NCBI RefSeq assembly: GCF_029888045.1
Contig: NZ_JARXRN010000028.1
Coordinates: 38,297 to 102,296, forward strand
Direction of reading: 5' to 3'
From: Luteimonas rhizosphaericola
Lineage (GTDB): Bacteria; Pseudomonadota; Gammaproteobacteria; Xanthomonadales; Xanthomonadaceae
DNA: 64,000 nt
Below, piece by piece: positions 18,657-27,358 of the stretch. A program made the translations under genes and the position numbers. The first letter of the stretch is position 1. Every line of letters starts with the position of its first letter. Below the pieces are notes generated by a model. The model saw only the letters and a program-made list of their open reading frames with translations. It made no database searches and was not told the origin of the DNA.

Positions 18657-19430
18657 TCAGTACGGGAATGCAGCGGAATTGAAGAACCGGGCCAGCCAGC
18701 CCATCGCGTTCGAACGTGCCAGCGTGCCGCGGCCTCCGTAGAGGATCTGGGCTTCGCCGACGCGGTCGGACGTGACGCGGTTGTCGGGACCGATATCGGC
18801 AACGCGTACCAGCCCTTGAATCTGGACCAGCTCATCGCCCTGGTTCAGGCGCATCTGCTTCTGCCCGGCTACCCGCAAGTTGCCGTTGCCCAGGTCCTCG
18901 ACCACGCTCACGGTGATGTCGCCGGCCAGCTGGTTGCTCTGGGCGCTGTCGCCGGCGCCGGCGAAGTCGCGCGAGCCCTCGATCTCGGCCTGCAGCAGCG
19001 GGCGGCCGTTGTAGGTGACCGACTGCCCGAACAGGGTGGGCGCGGCCATGCCGACGCCGCTGTCCTTGGTGACCGAGGTGCGGGCGTTGGTCTTGGCGGT
19101 AGTGTTCTCCACCAGCACGATGGTCAGCAGGTCGCCGACGCCGCGCGCCTTGCTGTCCTGGAACAGGCGCAGGCCGCGCTGGGGACCGGCGGCCGTCGCG
19201 CTGGCGTAGATCGAGCCGCCGCCGTCGCCGCTGGCCGCCACCGTCATCGGCGCGGCCGCCGGATAGCCCGGCTGCGCCGCGGCCGCGTAGGCGGGTGCCG
19301 GGTAACCGGGCGCGTAGCCCGGCGCGCCGGCGGGCGCGGCGAACGGGCGCGCATCGCCCACCACCGTGGCGCAGCCGGTGAGGGCCAGCGCGAGGCCAAT
19401 GCTCAGGAACGCTTTCATCGGCGTGCTCAC
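18657..19430 (-). CDS. flgH: Flagellar L-ring lipoprotein FlgH
   Basis: FlgH forms the outer-membrane L ring. The 257-residue product starts at GTG 19430, overlapping the flgG stop; an ATG four codons later is an alternative. A signal peptide with lipobox LTGC is followed by a Pro/Ala/Tyr-rich linker (about 30-60). The conserved body ([28 protein letters not shown], and the C-terminal [17 protein letters not shown]) follows. The final [11 protein letters not shown] motif is the family end. Confidence 0.95.
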   Translation of the reverse strand: MSTPMKAFLSIGLALALTGCATVVGDARPFAAPAGAPGYAPGYPAPAYAAAAQPGYPAAAPMTVAASGDGGGSIYASATAAGPQRGLRLFQDSKARGVGDLLTIVLVENTTAKTNARTSVTKDSGVGMAAPTLFGQSVTYNGRPLLQAEIEGSRDFAGAGDSAQSNQLAGDITVSVVEDLGNGNLRVAGQKQMRLNQGDELVQIQGLVRVADIGPDNRVTSDRVGEAQILYGGRGTLARSNAMGWLARFFNSAAFPY

Positions 19431-20212
19431 AGTTTGTTGTTAAGGTAGGCGAGCATCGAATCGATGGTCGTGATCGCCTTGGCGTTGGTTTCGTACGCGC
19501 GCTGGGTCTCGATCATCGACACCAGCTCCTGCACGACGTTGACGTTCGAGCCTTCCAGCGAGCCCTGGACCAGCAGGCCCATGCCGTTCTCGCCGGGCGC
19601 GCCGCTCTGCGCCGGGCCGCTGGCGCCGGTCTCGATGTAGAGGTTCTCGCCCTTGGCCTGGAGGCCGGCGGGATTGACGAAGTCGGCGATGGTGAGCGCA
19701 CCGACCTGCACCGCCTCGGCCTGGCCGGCGAGCTGTACGCTCACGGTGCCGTCGGCGCCGATGGTCACCGCCTGCGCGCCTTCGGGTAGCTGCAGGCCGG
19801 GCTGGATCGGGAAGCCGGAGTTGTTCACCAGCTCGCCCTGGGCGTTGATCTGGAAGCTGCCGTCGCGGGTGTAGGCGGTGCTGCCGTCGGGCATCAGCAC
19901 TTCGAAGAAGCCGCGGCCGTTGATTGCCACGTCCAGCGCGCCACCGGTCTGGCCGAGGCTGCCCTGGGCGAATTCCTTCGAGGTCGCGGCCACGCGCACG
20001 CCGGTGCCGACCGACAGGCCGGTGGGCAGGGTGGTCTGTTCCGAGGTCGCGCCGCCGGGCTGGCGGGTGGTCTGGTACAGCAGGTCCTCGAAGCTGGCGC
20101 GGTCGCGCTTGAAGCCGGTGGTGTTGGTGTTGGCGAGGTTGTTGGAGATGACCGCCATGCGCGTCTGCTGCGCGTCGAGGCCGGTCTTGGCGATCCATAG
20201 AGCCTGGGTCAT
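19427..20212 (-). CDS. flgG: Flagellar distal rod protein FlgG
   Basis: FlgG builds the distal rod. From ATG 20212 it has 261 residues, the standard length, with [20 protein letters not shown] and the rod motif [21 protein letters not shown]. The C-terminal helix [20 protein letters not shown] and the end [10 protein letters not shown] are canonical. A GGAG Shine-Dalgarno precedes this ATG. An in-frame extension to 20284 has no family similarity. Confidence 0.97.
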   Translation of the reverse strand: MTQALWIAKTGLDAQQTRMAVISNNLANTNTTGFKRDRASFEDLLYQTTRQPGGATSEQTTLPTGLSVGTGVRVAATSKEFAQGSLGQTGGALDVAINGRGFFEVLMPDGSTAYTRDGSFQINAQGELVNNSGFPIQPGLQLPEGAQAVTIGADGTVSVQLAGQAEAVQVGALTIADFVNPAGLQAKGENLYIETGASGPAQSGAPGENGMGLLVQGSLEGSNVNVVQELVSMIETQRAYETNAKAITTIDSMLAYLNNKL

Positions 20213-20237
20213 GGCGGGTTGCTCCGGTGGGCGCGCG

Positions 20238-20984
20238 TCAGCGCGAGGACAGCAGGGTGTTGGCCGCGCGGGCGGTCTCGTCACCGCTGTGCAAGACGCG
20301 TACCTGCATCTCGAACTGGCGGGCGAGTTCGATCATCGACACCAGGCTGCCGGCGGCGTCGACGTTGCTGCCTTCGCGCACGCCGGCGGTGAGCACGGTG
20401 CCGGCGGCCGGCGCGGGCGGCTGGGTGCCCGGGGCGGGGCGCATCAGCCCGTCCTCGCCGCGGACCATGTCGCGGGTGGCGGCGGCCACCACCTGCAGGC
20501 GGCCGGCTTCGGCCATGGTCGCCATCGGCTGGCCCTGCGGCACCACCGAGACGGTGCCGTCGCCGCCGATCTCGATCGCGTCGCTCGGCGGGATCGCCAT
20601 CGGCGCGCCGCCGGCATCGAGCACCTGCAGCCCGCTGGCGGTGGTCAGCAGGCCGTTCTGGTTGAGCTTCAGGTCGCCGGCACGGGTGTAGGCCACCGCG
20701 CCGTTGCGGTCCTGCACCGCCAGCCAGTGGCCGGGCTGCAGGGCGACGTCGAGCGGGTTGCCGGTGGTGGTGAGCGCGCCGGGGGCGTCGCTGACGCCGA
20801 GCGTGCGCTGCACGGTGGCCACGCGCGAGGCGAAGCCCGGGCCCTCGACCGGCGAGGCGACGGTGCCGCTGAGCGTGGCCTGGAAGCCGGTGGTGTCGAC
20901 GTTGGCGAGGTTGTGCGAGACCGCGGCCTGGCCGCGCAGGGTGGCGCTGGCGCCGGTCATCGCGATGTAGAGGGACTTGTCCAT
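20238..20984 (-). CDS. flgF: Flagellar proximal rod protein FlgF
   Basis: FlgF is a proximal rod subunit of 248 residues. It starts [20 protein letters not shown] and contains the rod-family motif [16 protein letters not shown]. The C-terminal helix ([23 protein letters not shown]) is the conserved D0 segment. It precedes flgG with 25 bases between, in the usual flgB-C-D-E-F-G order. Confidence 0.96.
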   Translation of the reverse strand: MDKSLYIAMTGASATLRGQAAVSHNLANVDTTGFQATLSGTVASPVEGPGFASRVATVQRTLGVSDAPGALTTTGNPLDVALQPGHWLAVQDRNGAVAYTRAGDLKLNQNGLLTTASGLQVLDAGGAPMAIPPSDAIEIGGDGTVSVVPQGQPMATMAEAGRLQVVAAATRDMVRGEDGLMRPAPGTQPPAPAAGTVLTAGVREGSNVDAAGSLVSMIELARQFEMQVRVLHSGDETARAANTLLSSR

Positions 20985-21108
20985 GCGGGCCTCGGTGCGG
21001 CGGTCGGTCGGGCGCGTGGCGCCCCGGTCCGGTGTCGCTGCAACTGCCGTGCCGCGGCGGCGTCGCGCCTGCCGTCGCCGCCGGCCGGGGCCGGCGGCGC
21101 GGGTTCGG

Positions 21109-22329
21109 TCAGCGGATGTTGATGACCGTCTGGGTCAGCTGGTCCTGGGCCTGGATCATCTGCGCGTTGGCCTGGAAGTTGCGCTGCGCGGTGATCATGT
21201 TCACCAGCTGCTCGGTCAGGTTGACGTTCGAGGCCTCCAGCGCGCCGCCCTGGATCTGGCCGAAGGACGCGGTGCCGGCGGCGCCGCGCAGCGCCTGGCC
21301 GGAGCCGAAGGTCTCGGCCCAGGCGTTGTCGCCGATCGGCTGCAGGCCCTGCGGGTTGGCGAAGTTGGTCAGCGCCACCTGTCCCAGCGCGGTGGATTCG
21401 CCGTTGCTGTAGCGGGCGCTGACCACGCCTTCCTCGGAGATCTCGATCGCGCTCAGGCGGCCGGTGGCATGGCCGTCCTGCACCAGCGCCGAGACGCCGA
21501 AGCGGTCGCCGTACTGGGTGGAGCCGTCGAACTCCAGGGTGATGTCCATCGGCCCGGCGCCGCCGGGCGGGGTGAACGTCGGCAGCGGGATCTCGCCGTT
21601 GGCCGGGACGACCAGCTCGCCGGTCTCCGAGTACTGCAGGGTCTGCGGGCCGCCCACGGTGACGCCATCGATCTGGCTGTGCACCTGCCACTCGTTCGGG
21701 TTGGCGGTGCGCACGAAGTACATCGACTGCGAATGCGCCGCGCCCAGCGAGTCGTACACCCGCACCGAGGTGGTGTGGTTGTAGGTTTCCGGGTCGTTCG
21801 GGTCGAACGGCGTGGTGGCCGGCGGCGTGGCATTGCCGGGCAGGTTCAGGCCGACGTCGATCTGGCCGGTGGCGCGCGGCGGCGCGTCGCCGGTGGCCAG
21901 GCGCAGGTCGGACATGCGGCCGGTGTCGAAGCCTTGGCCGCTGGCGTTGGGCAGGAACACCTGCAGCCGCTGCCCGGTCGGGTTGACCACGTAGCCCTCG
22001 CGATCGGCACCGAAGTTGCCGGCGCGGGTGTACGACAGCCCGGCGCCGCCGGACAGGGTGAAGAAGCCTTCGCCGGTCAGCGCCATGTCCAGCGACTTGC
22101 CGGTGTAGTCGACATTGCCCTGGGCGAACTGCTGGGCCACGCGCTGCAGCCGCGTGCCGGCGCCGATGGCGTTGTTCGACAGGCCGTAGCCGGACACCGC
22201 GAACACGTCGCCGAACTCGCCGCGCGAGGCCTTGAAGCCGGCGCTGTTGGCGTTGGCGATGTTGTTGGAGGTGATGTTGAGGTCGGCCGAGGCCGCGTTC
22301 ATGCCGCTCAGCGAGATGAGGAAACTCAT
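21109..22329 (-). CDS. flgE: Flagellar hook protein FlgE
   Basis: FlgE is the hook subunit. From ATG 22329 it has 406 residues and starts MSFLISLSGMNAASADLN, with the D0 motif SNNIANANSAGFKASRGEF. The C-terminal helix (SNVNLTEQLVNMITAQRNFQ) and the end (QDQLTQTVINIR) are canonical. The longer in-frame start at 22599 would run into the flgD coding region, so 22329 is preferred. A 124-bp gap separates it from flgF. Confidence 0.96.
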   Translation of the reverse strand: MSFLISLSGMNAASADLNITSNNIANANSAGFKASRGEFGDVFAVSGYGLSNNAIGAGTRLQRVAQQFAQGNVDYTGKSLDMALTGEGFFTLSGGAGLSYTRAGNFGADREGYVVNPTGQRLQVFLPNASGQGFDTGRMSDLRLATGDAPPRATGQIDVGLNLPGNATPPATTPFDPNDPETYNHTTSVRVYDSLGAAHSQSMYFVRTANPNEWQVHSQIDGVTVGGPQTLQYSETGELVVPANGEIPLPTFTPPGGAGPMDITLEFDGSTQYGDRFGVSALVQDGHATGRLSAIEISEEGVVSARYSNGESTALGQVALTNFANPQGLQPIGDNAWAETFGSGQALRGAAGTASFGQIQGGALEASNVNLTEQLVNMITAQRNFQANAQMIQAQDQLTQTVINIR

Positions 22330-22379
22330 GGTGTGCTCCTGGGAAGGTCCGGCGCGCGCGCGGACGGGCGGGCCGGCGG

Positions 22380-23051
22380 TCAGCCGATGCGATGGATCGC
22401 GGAGAGCGGCACTGCGCCCAGGCCCGCGAGGTTGAGGGACAGTCCGGTGGGTTCGATCGTCACGCTGTCCACGCGCGCGCTGGCGCGCACGGCGAGCAGG
22501 TCGGCGTCGACGGCGGACGGATCGCTGCCGCCGGTGACGGCGCGGAAGCTGTAGGTGCCGGCCGCGACCGCGTTGCCGGCCTCGTCGCGCCCGTCCCACT
22601 CGAACGGGGTGGCGCCGGCGGCGCCGGCCTCCACGGTCATGCGGCGCACGCGGTTGCCATTGGCGTCGACCACGTCCAGCGTCACCGGCCCGGCCGAGCG
22701 CGCCGCGATCTCGCCGCGCAGCCCGGCGCCGGCGGCCAGGTCGACCGATTCGATGCCGACCACCGCCTCGCGGCCTACCAGCGCGGCCGCGCGCAGGGTC
22801 TGGTCGGATTCCATGACGCTGGCCATCGCCGCCATCGCGCCCTGCATCCCCTCGATGCCCTGGACGGTGGAGAACTGCGCCAGCTGGCCGAGGAACTGGT
22901 TGTTGTCCAGCGGCTTGAGCGGATCCTGGTTCTTCATCTGCTCGGTCATCAGGTGCAGGAAGTCGGCCTGGCCCAGCGTGGTGCTGCGCGCGGCCTGCTG
23001 CTGGCCGAGGCCGAGCGAGGCGTAGTCGGTGCCGTTGGCGATCGTGGTCAT
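22380..23051 (-). CDS. flgD: Hook cap / assembly scaffold FlgD
   Basis: FlgD caps the growing hook and is discarded when the hook is finished. The 223-residue protein has the N-terminal signature (LGQADFLHLMTEQMKNQDPLKP, then NNQFLGQLAQFSTVQGI) and the C-terminal beta domain (FEWDGRDEAGNAVAAGTYSF). Position between flgC and flgE is standard. Confidence 0.96.
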   Translation of the reverse strand: MTTIANGTDYASLGLGQQQAARSTTLGQADFLHLMTEQMKNQDPLKPLDNNQFLGQLAQFSTVQGIEGMQGAMAAMASVMESDQTLRAAALVGREAVVGIESVDLAAGAGLRGEIAARSAGPVTLDVVDANGNRVRRMTVEAGAAGATPFEWDGRDEAGNAVAAGTYSFRAVTGGSDPSAVDADLLAVRASARVDSVTIEPTGLSLNLAGLGAVPLSAIHRIG

Positions 23052-23074
23052 CGTGGATCCTCGTGAGGGCGCGC

Positions 23075-23482
23075 TCAGCGGCCCATGTTCAGGGTGGCCA
23101 TGGCGAGTTCCTTGGCGCTGTTGAAGACCTCGACGTTGGCCTGGTAGCTGCGCGAGGCGGAGATCAGGTCCACCATCTGCGCCACCGGATCGATGTCGGG
23201 CGCGTAGACGTAGCCTTCGGCGTCGGCCAGCGGATGGCCGGGTTCGTAGCGCTTGAGCGGCTGCGCGGTGCTGTCGTTGACCGCGTCCACGCGCACCCCG
23301 GCCAGCGCCGGGTTGCCGTCGATCGGCGTGGCCGAGAACACCGGCTGCTTGGCGCGGAAGACGTCGTCGGGATTGCCGCTGACCGAGTTGGCGTTGGCCA
23401 GGTTGGAGGCGATGGTGCTCAGGCGCACCGACTGCGCATTCATCGCCGAACCGGCGACGTCGAAGATCGGCAGGTTGCTCAT
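23075..23482 (-). CDS. flgC: Flagellar proximal rod protein FlgC
   Basis: FlgC is a rod subunit of 135 residues. It starts MSNLPIFDVAGSAMNAQSVR and carries the rod motif IASNLANANSVSG. The C-terminal helix (PVAQMVDLISASRSYQANVEVF) and the NSAKELAMATLNMGR end are canonical. It lies 22 bases after flgB. Confidence 0.96.
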   Translation of the reverse strand: MSNLPIFDVAGSAMNAQSVRLSTIASNLANANSVSGNPDDVFRAKQPVFSATPIDGNPALAGVRVDAVNDSTAQPLKRYEPGHPLADAEGYVYAPDIDPVAQMVDLISASRSYQANVEVFNSAKELAMATLNMGR

Positions 23483-23504
23483 GGGCGGGCTCCGGTCATG
23501 GCGG

Positions 23505-23867
23505 TCACTGGCCGGTGATCGCGGTCAGCATGCCGCGCACCTTCGACTCGACGAACGACATCGAGGCGCGGTATTCGAGCGTGGCCTGGGCGTAGACCGC
23601 GTTCTCGCGATCGCCGTCGACGGTGTTGCCGTCCAGGCTGGGTTGTGACGAGGCGCGGGCGTAGCGGGCGCCTTCCGCGGCGCCGGTGATGGCGTCGCCG
23701 CCGGCCGCGGTGGCCGGGTGCAGCGCCGCCGAGAGCGCGCGGTTGAAGTCCAGGTCCACGGCCTTGTAGCCGGGGGTGTCGGCATTGGCGATGTTCGCGC
23801 TGAGCAGCTGCAGGCGCTGCTCGCGCAGGGCGAGCGCGGTGCCGTGGATGCCAAGGAAGTTGGACAT
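23505..23867 (-). CDS. flgB: Flagellar proximal rod protein FlgB
   Basis: FlgB is the first rod subunit, 120 residues. It starts MSNFLGIHGTALALREQRLQ and has the rod motif SANIANADTPGYKAVDLDF. The C-terminal helix (YAQATLEYRASMSFVESKVRGM) is typical. It is the first gene of a long flg operon and has its own sigma-54 promoter 38-52 bases upstream. Confidence 0.96.
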   Translation of the reverse strand: MSNFLGIHGTALALREQRLQLLSANIANADTPGYKAVDLDFNRALSAALHPATAAGGDAITGAAEGARYARASSQPSLDGNTVDGDRENAVYAQATLEYRASMSFVESKVRGMLTAITGQ

Positions 23868-24179
23868 GGGCCCTCCGTGGGGCGGAATACGCCCGGGAAG
23901 GCAGGCAAGCGGTGTGCCAGCGCGGCGGTTGCGGGGGTGTTGCAGCCGCCGCGTGCGGCCGGGCGGCCGGGCGGTCGCAAGGTCGGGGCGGCATGGACAC
24001 CCGGCGAGGCTGCCTGGCGAACCGGTCCGGATGCGCGCTGGCGTCCGCCCCGCAGGATCGGACCGCCCGGGACGCCGCGCCCTGACTCACCGTCCGTGTG
24101 TCCTCAAGCGCCTCGCAAGGCGTTGAAACGACTGGACTTGTCCTCCGCCGCCGGGCACGCGGCCCGCGAACCCTGCCCG
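23868..24179. other. flgB-cheV intergenic region (312 bp)
   Basis: It contains the flgB sigma-54 promoter (23905-23919). Between 23920 and 24179 I see no gene. An imperfect stem near 24104-24124 (CAAGCGCCT/AGGCGTTG) could mark the 3' end of the cheV transcript but has no T-tract. Confidence 0.5.
23905..23919 (-). promoter_or_regulatory. Sigma-54 promoter of flgB
   Basis: On the minus strand it reads TGGCACA-N4-TTGCC with exact GG-N10-GC spacing. The predicted start is about 25 bases before the flgB ATG. It should drive the flgBCDEFGHI block under RpoN2/FleQ. Confidence 0.87.
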
Positions 24180-25100
24180 CTAGGCCAGCGCGCTCACCCG
24201 GGCCGAGACCCGCTGCGCCAGTTCGCGCTCGGAGTACTTGGGCACGAAGTCGTCCGCGCCCACGCGTTCGACCATCGCCTGGTTGAACACGCCCGACAGC
24301 GAGGTGTGCAGCAGCACGAACAGGCCGCGCAGGGCGGGGTCGCGACGGATTTCCGTCGTCAGGGTGTAGCCGTCCATCGCCGGCATCTCGATGTCGGAAA
24401 TGACCATCGCGTAGCGGTTGCCGGGCGGCTCGCCGTTGCGCACCAGCGCCTGCAGGTGGTCCAGGGCCTGGCGCCCGTCGGACAGCAGCACCGCTTCGAG
24501 CCCGAGCTGTTCGAGCACGGTGCGGATCTGGTTGCGGGCCACGCGCGAGTCGTCCACCACCAGCACTTCGCGCGGCCCGCCGCCGGAGGGCAGGGCCGCG
24601 ATGGTGCCCAGGTCGCTGCCGCGCGGGGCCGATTCGGCCAGCACGCTTTCCACGTCGATCAGCTGGATCAGCTCGCCCTGGTGGCGGGCGACGCCGGTGA
24701 GGTAGTGGCTGTCGCCGCCCAGGTCCGGCGGCGGCTGGATGTGTTCGACCGCGATGTTCACGATCCGGTCCACGCCGGCCACCAGGAAGCCCTGGACGGA
24801 GCGGTTGAACTCGGTGACCACCAGGTAATGCGGCTCGCCCGCGTCTTCGCCGTCGTGCCCGATCGCGCGCGCCAGGTCCAGCACCGGCACGCTGCGGCCG
24901 CGCACGTCGGCCGCGCCGGCGAAGGCGTGGGGCAGTTGCGGCAGGGTGAACAGCGGCGGCCGCTGCAGCACTTCCTTGACCTTGAACACGTTGACGCCAA
25001 AAAGCTGACGGCTGCCCAGCCGGAACAGCAGCAGCGCCAGCCGGTTGTGGCCGGCCAGCCGGGTGCGCTGGTCGATACGGTCAAGCAGGTCCTGGCTCAT
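24180..25100 (-). CDS. cheV: Chemotaxis coupling protein CheV (CheW-REC)
   Basis: CheV couples chemoreceptors to CheA and carries a phosphorylatable receiver that may adjust signalling. The 306-residue protein has an N-terminal CheW-like domain (about 15-155: FGVNVFKVKEVLQ, VRGRSVPVLDLARAIG, GELIQLIDVESVL). The C-terminal receiver (about 175-300) has VVDDSRVARNQI, phospho-Asp in MVISDIEMPAMDGYTL, and LHTSLSG and the lysine FVPKY. The start at 25100 is where CheW similarity begins; the in-frame extension upstream runs through repeat DNA. It sits head-to-head with flgA. Confidence 0.95.
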   Translation of the reverse strand: MSQDLLDRIDQRTRLAGHNRLALLLFRLGSRQLFGVNVFKVKEVLQRPPLFTLPQLPHAFAGAADVRGRSVPVLDLARAIGHDGEDAGEPHYLVVTEFNRSVQGFLVAGVDRIVNIAVEHIQPPPDLGGDSHYLTGVARHQGELIQLIDVESVLAESAPRGSDLGTIAALPSGGGPREVLVVDDSRVARNQIRTVLEQLGLEAVLLSDGRQALDHLQALVRNGEPPGNRYAMVISDIEMPAMDGYTLTTEIRRDPALRGLFVLLHTSLSGVFNQAMVERVGADDFVPKYSERELAQRVSARVSALA

Positions 25101-25180
25101 GGAGCAGTGTGTCGGCCGCGATCGGCGGATCTTGAGGGGTTCGGTTCGCTGCTCCCGACACTCGAGCTTCTCTCTCTGCA

Positions 25181-25400
25181 CCGAAGCCCGCCACGGGCTT
25201 CGGATTGACGCCCCGCCCTGCTGGCCGGGTACCGCTTTTCCCTCGGTCAGCGCCGCTTCGCGGTCCGGCCCGGCGCAGCGCGCCGGGCGTTCGCGTGGAT
25301 GCGCGGCATGCCGTGCAAACCATCCACGCTTACCCTGCCCTGACTCGGGCGCGCGCCATCCATGGCGCGCTTGGCGCGGCACCCGGCCAGCAGGGCGGGG
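25181..25400. repeat. Modular palindromic repeat, copy A
   Basis: The block is bounded by 20-bp inverted ends (25211-25230 and 25381-25400) and flanked by a perfect 10-bp hairpin, CCGAAGCCCG-CCA-CGGGCTTCGG (25181-25203). Inside are GACCGAGGGAAAAGCG (minus sense), a GATGGCGCGCGCC segment and two further stems. It matches copy B in inverted orientation, except that its centre is replaced by an insert of about 80 bp that itself forms hairpins. Confidence 0.7.
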
Positions 25401-25714
25401 CTCGTCGGCCCTCGCCGCCTGCCGCGGGCGGCGAGATGCCTGGCACAGTGTCGGCACATCCGGACCTGTGCTGGCTCATCCTCGCGAGCGGGAGCCGGAA
25501 GACCGGAAGCAATTGACGGTCGGCTGGGTCTTCGCGTCAGAAGCCTGCCGAAACGTATGGCCCAGCGCCTTGATGCTCCCGCTGCCCCGTGCGCTTTCAG
25601 AGGGAAGGCTGCGACTTTGTCACTGACAGGGTCACGGATGTTGATGGCGCGGGGCGCTGCCGAGCACTGTGTTCCAACGACCCGATCCCGAGGCCTCGAT
25701 AGCCGTGTCCTTCC

Positions 25715-25847
25715 GGCCGGGGGTCGCGGCAAAGCGCGCCAAGGATGGCGCGCGCCCGAGTCGGGACAGGATGTCCCGACCGAGGGAAAAGCGACCCCCG
25801 GGCGGGGAGGGCGCGACGTCCTACCGAAGCGCGCGTCTGGTTTCGGC
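25715..25847. repeat. Modular palindromic repeat, copy B
   Basis: This block shares with copy A (inverted) the modules GGATGGCGCGCGCCCGAGTC, GACCGAGGGAAAAGCG and a CCGAAGC...TTTCGG hairpin remnant (25823-25846). Its centre is a compact perfect stem, TCGGGACA-GGA-TGTCCCGA (25761-25779). It ends ten bases before the flgA sigma-54 promoter. Confidence 0.7.
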
Positions 25848-25856
25848 CGCACATCA

Positions 25857-25872
25857 AGGCACGCCGCTTGCA
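25857..25872 (+). promoter_or_regulatory. Sigma-54 promoter of flgA
   Basis: The element reads aGGCACG-N4-TTGCA with exact GG-N10-GC spacing; only the leading T of the consensus is replaced by A. The predicted start lies about 25 bases upstream of the flgA ATG at 25909. Confidence 0.83.
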
Positions 25873-25908
25873 GCTTCGCCGGCGAAGGCCGATCCACAGG
25901 AGTCACCC

Positions 25909-26616
25909 ATGCCTACCGGAGGTTTCCGCAACTCGGTCCACGCCAGGCGCGCCGTGGTCTGGATCGCGATCGTGCTGGCGTTGGCGCTGGCCGCTGCGGT
26001 CAGGCCGGCGTGGGCGCAGGACATGCAGCCGCTGGCGTCGATTTCCGAAGCGGCGATCACCGCGCTGGGCGCCGGCGACGCGCAGTCGGCCGAAGCCGTG
26101 CTGGCGCATTCGCTGCGGCTGCCGCGCTGCAGCCAGCCGCTGCAGGCCGTGGCCACGGGGCCGACCACCGCCCAGGTACGCTGCGACGACCAGCCCGGCT
26201 GGCGCCTGTACGTGCCGGTGCGCGTGCGCCGCGAAGCCGACGTGGTGGTGCTGCGCACGCCCGCCGCGGCCGGGGTGCCGATCACCGCCGACCAGCTGGT
26301 GGTGCAGCGCCGCGACATCGGCGCCGAGGGCGGCGCCACCTTCGTCGACCCGGCCAGCCTGGTCGGCCGCGTACCCAGCCGCGCCATGGGGCCGGGCATG
26401 GTGCCGACCGAGGACGACCTCTCGCTGGGCGCCCCACTGCGCCGCGGCGACCCGGTGGTGCTGGTCTCGCGCACCGGCGGGGTGGAGGTGCGGATGCCCG
26501 GCCGCGCGCTGGGACCGGCCCAGGCCGGGGGGCGGATCGGGGTCGAGAACACGTCCTCGCGCCGCGTCCTGCGGGGCCGCCTGGTGGCCGAGGGCATCGT
26601 CGAGCTGCTGCCGTGA
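25909..26616 (+). CDS. flgA: P-ring assembly chaperone FlgA
   Basis: FlgA is a periplasmic chaperone for FlgI. The 235-residue protein has a signal peptide (hydrophobic core VVWIAIVLALALAAAV, cleavage after AWA). An N-terminal domain is followed by a SAF domain (VPITADQLVVQRRDIG, GRVPSRAMGPGMVPTEDDL) and the C-terminal RRGDPVVLVSRTGGVEVRM and GRIGVENTSSRRVLRGRLV. ATG 25909 follows an AGGAG Shine-Dalgarno; an upstream in-frame start runs through repeat B. It is separated from flgM by 87 bp containing a sigma-28 promoter. Confidence 0.95.
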   Translation: MPTGGFRNSVHARRAVVWIAIVLALALAAAVRPAWAQDMQPLASISEAAITALGAGDAQSAEAVLAHSLRLPRCSQPLQAVATGPTTAQVRCDDQPGWRLYVPVRVRREADVVVLRTPAAAGVPITADQLVVQRRDIGAEGGATFVDPASLVGRVPSRAMGPGMVPTEDDLSLGAPLRRGDPVVLVSRTGGVEVRMPGRALGPAQAGGRIGVENTSSRRVLRGRLVAEGIVELLP

Positions 26617-26644
26617 GCCTGAACGAATCAATCTGCGACCGGGT

Positions 26645-26671
26645 TCAAGTTCCTCCGGGGGGTGCCGTTAC
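26645..26671 (+). promoter_or_regulatory. Sigma-28 (FliA) promoter of flgM
   Basis: It reads TCAAGTTC-N11-GCCGTTAC. The -10 is identical to that of the fliC promoter and the spacing is the same. A 9-bp inverted repeat (GGGGGTGCC 26658-26666 with GGCACCCCC 26684-26692) overlaps the -10 and ends next to the flgM ribosome site. Autoregulation of flgM by FliA is a known circuit. Confidence 0.82.
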
Positions 26672-26703
26672 AGTGCTCGAACAGGCACCCCCAGGAGCAC
26701 GCC

Positions 26704-27009
26704 ATGACCCACAAGATCGACGGCACAGGCCCGATCGCGCGCCCCCCCGAGACGGCCAGCCGGCCGCTTCCGGTGACGCGCGCCGGCGCCGAACGCAGCG
26801 CCCCGGTGGGCGCGGCGGAGAGCATCCGGCTGACCGGCGAGGCCGAAGGCCTGCAGGCGCTCGAGCGCCAGCTCGGCGCCGGCCCGGCCGGAATCGACCT
26901 GGCCCGCGTCAACGAACTGCGCGCGGCGATCGCCGACGGCAGCTATCGCGTGGACGCCCAGGCCGTGGCCTCGCGCATGCTGGATCTCGAGCGCCAGCTG
27001 GGAGGCTGA
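26704..27009 (+). CDS. flgM: Anti-sigma-28 factor FlgM
   Basis: FlgM binds and inhibits FliA until hook completion, when it is exported. The 101-residue protein has a disordered N-terminus (Pro/Arg/Thr rich) and the C-terminal FliA-binding region: IDLARVNELRAAIADGSYRV followed by DAQAVASRMLDLERQL. An AGGAG Shine-Dalgarno precedes ATG 26704. It is followed directly by flgN. Confidence 0.92.
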   Translation: MTHKIDGTGPIARPPETASRPLPVTRAGAERSAPVGAAESIRLTGEAEGLQALERQLGAGPAGIDLARVNELRAAIADGSYRVDAQAVASRMLDLERQLGG

Positions 27010-27010
27010 C

Positions 27011-27358
27011 GTGAGCGCCGCGCTGGCCATCGAGCATCCGCTCGAGGCGCTCGAGCGCGCGCTGGACGCCGAGCGCCGGGCGCTGCTGGACAACGACGTC
27101 GACGCGCTGCTGGCGTCGACCGCCGACAAGCTCGCCGCGCTGCGGCGGGCCGAATCCGCGCAGCCGGGCATGATCGCCGCCGAACGCCTCGAGGCGCTGC
27201 GGCTGCAGAACCAGGCCAACGGCGTGCTGCTTTCGCGCCGCCGGCGCGAAGTCGGCTGGGCGCTGCGCCACCTGGGCCGCGTCGAATCCACCGGCGTGTA
27301 CGATTCGCGTGGACAGCCCGGCGCCCGACCCCAGGCGCGCTGTCTGGGAGTGGGATGA
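27011..27358 (+). CDS. flgN: FlgK/FlgL export chaperone FlgN
   Basis: FlgN delivers FlgK and FlgL to the export gate. The 115-residue, helical protein starts at GTG 27011 behind GGAGG, one base after the flgM stop. It has typical heptads (LEALERALDAERRALLDNDVDALL, AERLEALRLQNQANGVLLSRRR). Sequence conservation in this family is low; synteny after flgM is strong. Its stop overlaps the next start as ATGA. Confidence 0.85.
   Translation: MSAALAIEHPLEALERALDAERRALLDNDVDALLASTADKLAALRRAESAQPGMIAAERLEALRLQNQANGVLLSRRRREVGWALRHLGRVESTGVYDSRGQPGARPQARCLGVG

Larger units (their letters stand above)
25101..25908. other. cheV-flgA intergenic region (808 bp)
   Basis: This divergent region has no convincing gene. 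It holds two inverted copies of a modular palindromic repeat (25181-25400 and 25715-25847) and the flgA sigma-54 promoter (25857-25872). The 300 bp between the copies show no recognisable element. Confidence 0.6.

Noticed and set aside
24104..24124. Imperfect hairpin as cheV terminator
   Set aside because: Stem short and imperfect, no T-tract; noted only in the intergenic description.
25437..25453. TGGCACA-N4-CGGC on the plus strand upstream of flgA
   Set aside because: Poor -12 element and about 450 bp from flgA, which has a much better element at 25857-25872.
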